Below, piece by piece: positions 6,203 through 12,648 of a DNA stretch of 12,648 bases (position 1 is its first letter; every line of letters starts with the position of its first letter). The notes under the pieces were generated by a model, which saw nothing but the letters and a program-made list of their open reading frames with translations, was not told the DNA's origin and made no database searches. The stretch comes from Bacteroidota bacterium (lineage in GTDB: Bacteria; Bacteroidota; Bacteroidia; Chitinophagales; Chitinophagaceae): positions 1 to 12,648 of the forward strand of contig CANHNT010000025.1 in assembly GCA_947461985.1 (NCBI GenBank). Reading direction: 5' to 3'. The position numbers and the translations under genes were made by a program.

Positions 6203-6556
6203 TTGAACAAAATAAAAAACATATTACACAATATTCCCAATTGGAAACGCATGCTGAATACAGTAGGCAATGAGGGTATTGTAAACAATATGCCTTTTAT
6301 ATTGTATTGCTCATTATTAGGAATTGTTTACATTTCAATTAATCATTTAGCTGAAAATAGAATTAGAAAAATTAACGACACTGCAAAACAACTAAAAGAA
6401 TTTCGTTGGAAATTTATTGATGAGAAATCACAAATCATGTTTTTAACGAAAGAAAGCGAACTAGCCAAAGGGGCTTCTGTTTTAGGATTGCAAATCACGA
6501 AAGTGCCTCCTTATAAAATTCATGTAGAAATAAATAATAGCAATGAAAACAAGTAA
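6203..6556 (+). CDS. FtsL-like cell division protein (Bacteroidota type), TTG start
   Basis: A 117-residue bitopic membrane protein in the ftsL position between rsmH and ftsI. It has a short basic cytoplasmic tail (1-29), one membrane helix at about 30-49 (MPFILYCSLLGIVYISINHL) and a periplasmic helical stretch (50-90) that looks coiled-coil. A conserved-looking end includes KESELAKGASVLGLQ (83-97) and PP at 102-103. This matches the FtsL-like proteins of Bacteroidota, which are thought to do the FtsL job: recruiting and activating the septal synthase in the divisome. The start is TTG at 6203: an in-frame stop lies at 6179-6181 and the first ATG is only at 6251, which would leave barely 13 residues before the helix. 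The opening resembles that of murE, also TTG-started. The end overlaps ftsI by 14 nt. Confidence 0.85.
   Translation: MNKIKNILHNIPNWKRMLNTVGNEGIVNNMPFILYCSLLGIVYISINHLAENRIRKINDTAKQLKEFRWKFIDEKSQIMFLTKESELAKGASVLGLQITKVPPYKIHVEINNSNENK
6211..6226 (+). repeat. 16-nt word shared with the murE start (copy 1)
   Basis: AATAAAAAACATATTA is found here, 8 nt into ftsL, and at 8636-8651, 8 nt into murE. Counting from the TTG, 22 of the first 24 nucleotides of the two genes agree. In both it encodes IKNIL after a basic start. Confidence 0.6.
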
Positions 6557-8627
6557 AGACATACGTTTTAGGGTGTACCTCACTTTTCTTGCCATGTGTT
6601 TATTTGGCGTGATGATTATTTATAAAGGTGCAACCATTCAATTTAAAGAAGGTCCAGAACTTCGTGCTCAAGCAGATAGCATGCACACCAAAATTGAGGT
6701 GATTCAACCTGAACGTGGAAACATTTTTTCTGAAGATGGAAGTTTATTGTCATCTTCTATTCCTGAATTTGATTTGCATATCGATTTTACGGCTATTAAA
6801 AAAGATACATTTAATAAATACATTGAATCCTTATCCGGGAAAATTGCAACTATTTTAAAAGATAAAAATGCAGTTGATTATAAAGAAACTTTAAGCGAAG
6901 AATTTAAAAATGGAAATAAATATTTCCTCTTAAAAAAGAAAGCTTCTTATGCTCAATATTTGGAATTAAAAAAAGTACAACCTTTCAAAAAAGGAATGAA
7001 CAAAGGAGGTTTTATTACCGAATCCAATACGAAAAGAATAAATCCATTTGGATTATTAGCCAATCGTATTGTAGGACTTTGGCGTAAAAATGCACAAAAT
7101 GTAGGCATTGAAAGAGAGTTTAATGAGGATTTAAGTGGAATGCAAGGTCAACGTGTGGTTCGAAAAATTGCTGGTGGTGCGTGGATGCCTATTGATGGAT
7201 CTGAAATTGATCCTGAAAATGGACGGGACGTAATTATGACGTTGGATGTAAACATTCAGGATGTAGCTGAAAATGCATTAAAAAATCAATTAGAAAAAGA
7301 AGAAGCCACGTTTGGAACTTGCATTGTGATGGAAGTAAAAACAGGAAAAATAAAAGCCATGGCTAATTTAGGTCGTCAAAAAGATGGTTCTTATTATGAA
7401 GATTTTAATTATGCATTAAAAAGAATTGAGCCAGGTTCTACATTTAAATTGGTATCGTTAATTTCTTTAATGAGAGATAAATTAATCAAAACATCCGACA
7501 TGGTTAATTGTCAAGGAGGTAAAACAAAAATAGGTCCTTATACAATTAGTGATAGTCATGCTGGCCTCGGTATGTTAACCATCAAAGATGCATTCGCACA
7601 TTCTTCCAATGTGGCTTTTGCAAAATTGATTCATCAAAATTATAAAGACAAAATTGGTAGTTATTGGACAAACCTACACGCATTGGGTTTAGATCAAAAA
7701 ACGGGTTTAGGAATGAGTGGTGAAACAACGCCAAGTTACCTGAAGGATTCAGTTACAAAAGGTCGTTTTGCATTGGCTTTTATGGGAATGGGTTATCAAG
7801 TAATGATTACTCCTTTGCATACTTGCATGGTGTATAATGCGATTGCAAATCATGGCAAATTAATGAAACCTTATTTGGTAAACAGTGTGCAAGAGTATGG
7901 AAAAGATGTGGTGAAGTACGAACCTAAAGTGATGAATCCGGAAGTATTAGACAGTGCTTCAATTGAATTATTAAAAGAAACAATGAACGAAGTTGTAGAA
8001 ACTGGAACAGGTAAAGCATTAAAAAATAAATATTATACCATTTGTGGAAAGACAGGAACTGCGCAAGTTGCAGACAAAGGATTGAAATATTCCGATCGAG
8101 TATATCATGGTTCTTTTGTAGGATTTTTTCCAAAAGAAGATCCTCAATACACGATTTGTGTTGTTGTAAGAACCAAAAAAGGGTCTAATAATTATTATGG
8201 CGGACAAATTGCATTACCGGTGTTTAAAGAAGTTGCAAACAGATTGTATGCAATCAATATGCACAATGTAAACTCCATAGCACAACAACAAAAAGTGAAT
8301 GAAGCCTTGGTTCTAAAAAGTATTAAAGGTTCAGAATATGACGTGTTGGCACAAAAATTAAACATCTTGAAAAAAGTTGTGAATACACCTAATTGGATTC
8401 AAAATATTCAAACCGATTCAATAGGAAATTTTACCTATGCAAACGTTGTAAATTATAAAAATGCAGTGCCAGATGTAAACGGAATGGGATTGAAAGATGC
8501 TATTTATTTATTGGAAAAAATAGGAATGAAAGTGATTCCAGTTGGAAAAGGAAAAGTAATTACACAATCCATTTTACCAGGAAGCAATTTTAATAAAGGT
8601 CAAAAAATAACCATACAATTAAGTTAA
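6543..8627 (+). CDS. ftsI: Septal peptidoglycan transpeptidase FtsI (class B penicillin-binding protein with PASTA domain)
   Basis: A 694-residue inner membrane enzyme that cross-links septal peptidoglycan as partner of FtsW. A short cytoplasmic tail is followed by one membrane helix (about 11-29), then the PBP dimerisation domain with QPERGNIFSEDG (55-66), FGLLANRIVG (169-178) and VGIEREFNEDLSG (187-199). The transpeptidase domain has all three active-site motifs: STFK at 299-302 (catalytic S299), SSN at 354-356 and KTGTA at 503-507. One PASTA domain ends the protein (about 642-694). Proteobacterial FtsI lacks PASTA, while Bacteroidota and Gram-positive SpoVD/PBP types often have it. The ATG at 6543 lies within the end of ftsL (14-nt overlap), and the stop TAA is directly followed by the murE TTG. 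A general class B PBP for elongation is unlikely given the position. Confidence 0.95.
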   Translation: MKTSKDIRFRVYLTFLAMCLFGVMIIYKGATIQFKEGPELRAQADSMHTKIEVIQPERGNIFSEDGSLLSSSIPEFDLHIDFTAIKKDTFNKYIESLSGKIATILKDKNAVDYKETLSEEFKNGNKYFLLKKKASYAQYLELKKVQPFKKGMNKGGFITESNTKRINPFGLLANRIVGLWRKNAQNVGIEREFNEDLSGMQGQRVVRKIAGGAWMPIDGSEIDPENGRDVIMTLDVNIQDVAENALKNQLEKEEATFGTCIVMEVKTGKIKAMANLGRQKDGSYYEDFNYALKRIEPGSTFKLVSLISLMRDKLIKTSDMVNCQGGKTKIGPYTISDSHAGLGMLTIKDAFAHSSNVAFAKLIHQNYKDKIGSYWTNLHALGLDQKTGLGMSGETTPSYLKDSVTKGRFALAFMGMGYQVMITPLHTCMVYNAIANHGKLMKPYLVNSVQEYGKDVVKYEPKVMNPEVLDSASIELLKETMNEVVETGTGKALKNKYYTICGKTGTAQVADKGLKYSDRVYHGSFVGFFPKEDPQYTICVVVRTKKGSNNYYGGQIALPVFKEVANRLYAINMHNVNSIAQQQKVNEALVLKSIKGSEYDVLAQKLNILKKVVNTPNWIQNIQTDSIGNFTYANVVNYKNAVPDVNGMGLKDAIYLLEKIGMKVIPVGKGKVITQSILPGSNFNKGQKITIQLS

Positions 8628-10094
8628 TTGAAGACAATAAAAAACATATTATCTCATATCAAAATCATTCAATTATTGGGTGATGAAAGTCTTGCTATTT
8701 CTATGCTTTGCATCGATAGTCGCAAGGCTGAAAAAGATGCTATGTTTATTGCTATAAAAGGAACAGCGCAAGATGGGCATCAATATATTGACCGGGTTAT
8801 TGAACTAGGCGCAACAGCTATTGTTTGTGAAAACTTGCCATCAATATTAATTGAAAATGTAACCTATATTCAAGTAAAAAATACTTCAGAGGTGGTTGGT
8901 TTAACGGCATCTAATTTTTATGAAAATCCTTCATCAAAATTAAAGTTAGTGGGCATTACGGGAACAAATGGCAAAACAACTTGTGCTACTTTATCTTATC
9001 AATTGTTCTCTCAATTGGGCTATACATGTGGCTTAATTTCTACAGTTCAAAATCAAATCGGCAATAAAATAATTCCTTCTACACATACCACGCCTGACGC
9101 CATTAGTTTGCAAGCATTGTTAGCACAAATGGTAAATGAAGGTTGCTCTCATGTGTTTATGGAAGTAAGTTCGCATGCTATTCATCAATTTCGTATTAAT
9201 GGAATAGAATTTACTGGAGGGGCTTTCACAAACATTACTCATGACCACTTAGATTATCATCAAACCTTTGATGAATACATCAGAGTAAAAAAAATGTTCT
9301 TTGATTATTTGCCTAAAAAATCATTTGCATTAACCAATGCTGATGACAAACGAGGTATGGTGATGTTGCAAAATACAAACGCCATTAAAAAAACATATTC
9401 GCTTAAAACATTAGCCGATTATAAAGGGAAAATAATTGAAAATAGTTTGACTGGATTGTGCATGACAGTCAATAACCAAGAAGTTTTTTTTAGTATGATT
9501 GGCGAATTTAATGCCTATAATTTATTGTGTGTTTATGGAATTGCTATTGAGTTAGGTGAAGATAAACAACAAGTATTAGAAACACTTTCCACTTTAAAAG
9601 GAGCTGAAGGTCGTTTTGATTATATTATTTCTAACAACAATAAAATTTTAGGAATTATTGATTATGCGCATACGCCTGATGCATTATTGAATGTACTAGC
9701 AACCATCAATAAATTAAGAACAGGAACAGAAAAATTATATACATTGGTTGGTTGTGGAGGCGATAGAGATAAAACAAAAAGACCTGTCATGGCGTTGGTT
9801 GCTTGCGAACACAGCGATAAAGTGATTTTTACATCGGATAATCCACGAAGCGAAAATCCTAAAACAATCATTGAAGAAATGGAAACAGGAGTTCCTGTTC
9901 ATCAACGAAAAAAATATTTAATTATAGAAGATAGAAAAGAGGCAATTAAAACAGTGTGTAGTATGGCAAGTGCAGGAGATATCATTTTGGTTGCAGGCAA
10001 AGGTCATGAAAAATATCAAGAGATTAATGGGGTAAAAAATGATTTTGACGACAAGAAAATTTTAAACGAAATGTTTGTACTTTTTGATAACTAA
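8628..10094 (+). CDS. murE: UDP-MurNAc-L-Ala-D-Glu:meso-diaminopimelate ligase, TTG start
   Basis: A 488-residue cytoplasmic Mur ligase that adds the third residue of the peptidoglycan stem using ATP. The N domain includes IDSRKAEKDAMFIAIKGT (29-46, typical for MurE). The ATP loop is TGTNGKTT (111-118), followed by THTTPDA (152-158), MEVSSHAIHQFRI (178-190), NITHDHLDYH (202-211) and the presumed carbamylated lysine K221 in RVKKMFF. The C domain has YAHTPDAL (346-353), GCGGDRDKTKRP (375-386), DNPR (404-407) and GKGHEKYQ (457-464). DNPR is the meso-diaminopimelate specificity motif, predicting mDAP peptidoglycan. The start is TTG at 8628, directly after the ftsI TAA in the same frame. The N-terminus MKTIKNILSHIKIIQLLGD aligns with family starts and no ATG exists nearby, so TTG is well supported. 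Confidence 0.95.
   Translation: MKTIKNILSHIKIIQLLGDESLAISMLCIDSRKAEKDAMFIAIKGTAQDGHQYIDRVIELGATAIVCENLPSILIENVTYIQVKNTSEVVGLTASNFYENPSSKLKLVGITGTNGKTTCATLSYQLFSQLGYTCGLISTVQNQIGNKIIPSTHTTPDAISLQALLAQMVNEGCSHVFMEVSSHAIHQFRINGIEFTGGAFTNITHDHLDYHQTFDEYIRVKKMFFDYLPKKSFALTNADDKRGMVMLQNTNAIKKTYSLKTLADYKGKIIENSLTGLCMTVNNQEVFFSMIGEFNAYNLLCVYGIAIELGEDKQQVLETLSTLKGAEGRFDYIISNNNKILGIIDYAHTPDALLNVLATINKLRTGTEKLYTLVGCGGDRDKTKRPVMALVACEHSDKVIFTSDNPRSENPKTIIEEMETGVPVHQRKKYLIIEDRKEAIKTVCSMASAGDIILVAGKGHEKYQEINGVKNDFDDKKILNEMFVLFDN
8636..8651 (+). repeat. 16-nt word shared with the ftsL start (copy 2)
   Basis: Exact copy of 6211-6226, at the same distance from a TTG start codon. The similarity starts at the TTG and fades after about 24 nt. 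Confidence 0.6.
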
Positions 10095-10109
10095 AAACTA
10101 AAACACTAA
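10089..10109. repeat. Three 7-bp repeats across the murE stop
   Basis: AACTAAA, AACTAAA and ACACTAA, followed by the weaker CCATAAA, fill the short spacer from the last codon and stop of murE to just before the mraY ATG at 10119. The first two units are identical. The array contributes the murE stop codon. Confidence 0.55.
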
Positions 10110-10118
10110 CCATAAAAA

Positions 10119-11390
10119 ATGCTTTATCATTTATTTACATATTTAAGAGAACACTTTAACATGCCAGGTGCAGGTGTGTTTTATTTTATTTCGTTCAGAA
10201 CGGCCATGGCAATTATTTTATCTTTAATTATTTCATTGGTTTTTGGTAAAAGCTTAATTAAATATTTACATCGTAAGCAAATAGGAGAAACTGTACGTGA
10301 CTTAGGTTTAGAAGGAGAAAAACAAAAAAAGGGAACGCCTACTATGGGAGGTATCATTATTATTGCTGCCATTATTATTCCCACATTATTATTTGCAAGA
10401 GTAGAAAATGTATATATTTTATTGATGTTAATTTCCACAGTTTGGTTAGGCTTAGTAGGCTTTTTAGATGATTATATAAAAGTATTTAAAAAAAATAAAG
10501 AAGGATTAGCTGGTCGTTTTAAAATTTTAGGACAAGTTGGATTGGGAATTATTGTAGGGTTAACCATGTACTATAATGAGAATGTGTACATCGTTCGTGA
10601 AACCACAGGAGGTAAACCAGCAATATATAGTTCAGTAGATAAGGTGATGAAAGAAGGCATTATAAAAATTGATGAGAAAGGAACAACAAGAACCTATGCA
10701 CATGTAAAAAGTGTGGTTACTACAATTCCTTTTGCAAAAAATCATGAAATGAGTTATGCTAAAATCGCCTCTTGGTTTGGTGAAAGTGCTTTAAATTGGA
10801 TGACACCATTGATTTATATTTTGTTTGTGATCGTCATAATAGTAGCCGTTTCAAATGGTGCAAATATTACGGACGGGTTAGATGGGTTAGCCACAGGAAC
10901 GAGTGCTATTATAGGTATTTGTTTAGCCTTATTTGCTTACTTATCTGGACATTTTAATTTCGCTAGTTATTTAAACATTATGCCTATTCCTAATTTGGAT
11001 GAGTTGTCAATTTTTATAGGTGCATTTGTAGGTGCTTGCATTGGTTTCTTATGGTATAATAGTTATCCTGCGCAGGTTTTTATGGGCGATACCGGGAGTT
11101 TAGCATTAGGAGGAATTATTGCTTCATTAGCAATCATCATCAGAAAAGAATTATTGATTCCAATTATTTGTGGTGTGTTTTTAGTAGAAAATTTAAGCGT
11201 AATCATTCAAGTAGGTTATTTCAAATGGACCAAACGAAAATATGGAGAAGGACGCCGTATTTTCTTAATGTCACCGCTTCATCATCATTACCAAAAACTA
11301 GGATATCACGAAAGTAAAATCGCTATTCGTTTTTGGATAATCGGAATTGTATTAGCTGTTTTGAGTATAGTAACCTTGAAACTACAATAA
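10119..11390 (+). CDS. mraY: Phospho-MurNAc-pentapeptide transferase MraY (lipid I synthase)
   Basis: A 423-residue polytopic inner membrane enzyme that transfers phospho-MurNAc-pentapeptide from UDP to undecaprenyl phosphate, making lipid I. Landmarks are the TPTMGG motif (73-78), the catalytic aspartate pair D117-D118 in GFLDDYIKV, NGANITDGLDGLATG (246-260), the magnesium aspartate D324 in MGDTGSLALGG, and SPLHHHYQKLG (385-395). E. coli MraY has 360 residues. The extra length is mainly a hydrophilic block at about 153-225 between the fourth and fifth membrane segments, which by MraY topology faces the periplasm. Bacteroidota MraY proteins commonly have this. The ATG at 10119 gives an N-terminus ahead of the first helix (about 20-42) as expected. 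It lies 24 nt after murE, with no murF between, an order usual in this phylum. Confidence 0.96.
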   Translation: MLYHLFTYLREHFNMPGAGVFYFISFRTAMAIILSLIISLVFGKSLIKYLHRKQIGETVRDLGLEGEKQKKGTPTMGGIIIIAAIIIPTLLFARVENVYILLMLISTVWLGLVGFLDDYIKVFKKNKEGLAGRFKILGQVGLGIIVGLTMYYNENVYIVRETTGGKPAIYSSVDKVMKEGIIKIDEKGTTRTYAHVKSVVTTIPFAKNHEMSYAKIASWFGESALNWMTPLIYILFVIVIIVAVSNGANITDGLDGLATGTSAIIGICLALFAYLSGHFNFASYLNIMPIPNLDELSIFIGAFVGACIGFLWYNSYPAQVFMGDTGSLALGGIIASLAIIIRKELLIPIICGVFLVENLSVIIQVGYFKWTKRKYGEGRRIFLMSPLHHHYQKLGYHESKIAIRFWIIGIVLAVLSIVTLKLQ

Positions 11391-11439
11391 AAAGTAGAAT
11401 AGTATTAAGTAGAAAGTAAAAAGATAAAATAAAAAATAA
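11391..11439. repeat. Seven degenerate 7-bp repeats in the mraY/murD spacer
   Basis: Directly after the mraY stop the spacer divides into AAAGTAG, AATAGTA, TTAAGTA, GAAAGTA, AAAAGAT, AAAATAA, AAAATAA, then AA and the murD ATG. The GTA core is kept in register in the first four units and decays to A/T. The spacer contains essentially nothing else. Confidence 0.5.
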
Positions 11440-11441
11440 AA

Positions 11442-12648
11442 ATGAATTACGAATTAGTCATATTGGGAAGTGGAGAAAGTGGTGTAGGTGCTGCTTTGTT
11501 GGCTCAACAAAAAGGCATTTCTGTGTTCGTTAGTGACAAAGGCGCAATACCAGATAAATTCAAAAATGAATTAATTGAAAATAATATTCCGTTTGAAGAA
11601 GGGCAACATACAGAAGCCATTGTATTATCAGCAAAAGAAATTATTAAGAGCCCCGGCATCCCTGATAAAGTAGATATAATTAAAAAAATAAAAGCAAATA
11701 ATATCCTCCTTATGAGTGAAATTGAATTTGCATTTAGATATAAACAAAATAGTAAAATTGTTTGCATCACAGGCAGCAATGGAAAAACAACTACAACAAG
11801 TTTGATATTTGATATTTTCAAAAAAGCAAATTTGAATGTTTCAGTGGTTGGAAACATTGGGTTCAGTTTTGCTAGACAAATTGCAATCAATCCAACAGAA
11901 TGGTATGTGATGGAAATTAGCAGTTTTCAATTAGATGACATTCACACCTTTAGACCAGATGTGGCGATAATCATGAACATCACACCTGATCATTTAGATA
12001 GATATAATTATGATTTCAATTTATATGTGCAATCAAAATTTAACATCGCAAAATTTCAAACAAACAAAGACATACTCATACTTTGTAAAGACGACAAGGC
12101 AAGCATTAATTACTTAGAACAAATTACATTAAACTCAAAAATTATTTTTTTTACCATGAACGAACAATTAACAACAGAAGGCGCATACATAGACCAACAT
12201 CAAATGGTAATTAATTTAAATGGGCAACCGTTTTCTATCGACATCAATGAATTGGCATTGAAAGGGAAACACAATCAATATAACTCAATGGCAGCTGGAA
12301 TTTCAGCTCGTGTTGCAGAAATTAGAGATAGCAATATTCGAGAAAGTTTACGCAATTTTACGGCAATCGAACATCGTATGGAAAGTGTTGCCAGCATAAG
12401 AGGAATAGAATTTATTAATGACAGTAAAGCAACGAATTTAAATAGTGTTTGGTATGCGTTGGAAAGTATGAATAAACCCACCGTTTTAATTTTAGGCGGC
12501 GTAGACAAAGGAAATGACTACAGTGAAATATTTGAATTAGTAGCTGAAAAAGTGAAAGCAATCATTTGCCTTGGGTTAGATAATGTAGCAATTAAAGAAG
12601 CCTTCGAATCAATTGTGCCAATCATTGAAACCAATAACACAAATGATG
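11442..12648 (+). CDS. murD: UDP-N-acetylmuramoyl-L-alanine:D-glutamate ligase (3' end cut by window)
   Basis: This cytoplasmic Mur ligase adds D-glutamate to UDP-MurNAc-L-Ala. The window holds 402 residues of an expected 440-450. The N domain starts MNYELVILGSGESGVGAALLAQ, a Rossmann-like UDP-binding start, followed by SPGIP (70-74). The ATP loop is TGSNGKTTTT (110-119), followed by VGNIG (136-140), EISSFQLDDI (158-167), NITPDHLDRY (179-188) and the presumed carbamylated lysine K199 in QSKFNIAK. The C domain has LKGKHNQYN (273-281), EHRME (310-314), FINDSKATN (324-332) and LILGGVDKG (349-357). The ATG at 11442 follows the heptamer-repeat spacer, and no earlier in-frame start fits the family. 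The missing tail is the end of the C domain; ftsW and murG would be expected next in this phylum. Confidence 0.96.
   Translation, partial: MNYELVILGSGESGVGAALLAQQKGISVFVSDKGAIPDKFKNELIENNIPFEEGQHTEAIVLSAKEIIKSPGIPDKVDIIKKIKANNILLMSEIEFAFRYKQNSKIVCITGSNGKTTTTSLIFDIFKKANLNVSVVGNIGFSFARQIAINPTEWYVMEISSFQLDDIHTFRPDVAIIMNITPDHLDRYNYDFNLYVQSKFNIAKFQTNKDILILCKDDKASINYLEQITLNSKIIFFTMNEQLTTEGAYIDQHQMVINLNGQPFSIDINELALKGKHNQYNSMAAGISARVAEIRDSNIRESLRNFTAIEHRMESVASIRGIEFINDSKATNLNSVWYALESMNKPTVLILGGVDKGNDYSEIFELVAEKVKAIICLGLDNVAIKEAFESIVPIIETNNTND

Noticed and set aside
6251..6556. ATG at 6251 as the ftsL start
   Set aside because: It would leave only about 13 residues before the membrane helix and a gap of 137 nt after rsmH. 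The TTG at 6203 gives a normal cytoplasmic tail, although the ATG cannot be strictly excluded.
7924..8207. Minus-strand ORFs inside ftsI and elsewhere in the dcw genes
   Set aside because: They are shadows of long conserved genes on the other strand and show low-complexity composition without family motifs.
4739..12648. A new multi-gene system hidden in the plus-strand block
   Set aside because: Every gene is a recognised member of the dcw cluster in the usual Bacteroidota order, with complete motifs. No extra or foreign gene is inserted.

Overview
The window looks like chromosome from an AT-rich member of the phylum Bacteroidota. The evidence is a DUF4294 secreted protein, a Bacteroidota-type FtsL-like protein, a PASTA-tailed FtsI, a MraY with the enlarged periplasmic loop seen in this phylum, and promoters resembling the TTTG / TAnnTTTG type. 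A BshB1 deacetylase (bacillithiol synthesis) points away from Bacteroidales towards the flavobacterial, cytophagal, sphingobacterial or chitinophagal lineages. I cannot name a genus.

Layout. Positions 1-2691 carry three minus-strand genes: bshB1 (cut by the window start), a DUF4294 protein, and purD. Position 2816 starts a plus-strand POT/PTR peptide:proton symporter, closed by a strong intrinsic terminator at 4434-4467. A gene-free stretch, 4391-4738, follows. It holds that terminator, an AT-rich block with a cluster of DnaA-box-like 9-mers, four GTG repeats at exact 10-bp spacing that look like a MraZ operator, and a -7 promoter element just before mraZ. From 4739 to the end runs the division and cell wall (dcw) operon: mraZ, rsmH, ftsL-like, ftsI, murE, mraY, murD (cut by the window end). 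The genes are tightly packed, with two 14-nt overlaps and one stop codon abutting a start.

How the genes work together. MraZ probably autoregulates the cluster and RsmH methylates 16S rRNA. The FtsL-like protein and FtsI belong to the septal synthesis machine. MurE and MurD build the UDP-MurNAc peptide, and MraY moves it to the lipid carrier. The MurE DNPR motif predicts meso-diaminopimelate peptidoglycan. murF is not between murE and mraY.

What is unusual. No new multi-gene system is visible; the coding content is ordinary core genome. The interesting signal is at DNA level. (1) Degenerate tandem repeats with a 7-bp period occur in several spacers, and one copy, arranged as an inverted pair of four-heptamer arms, sits in frame inside purD and adds roughly 22 residues. 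(2) An oriC-like DnaA-box cluster precedes mraZ, near the point where gene orientation switches. (3) A four-copy decameric operator lies directly upstream of mraZ. (4) ftsL and murE both start with TTG and share 22 of their first 24 nucleotides.
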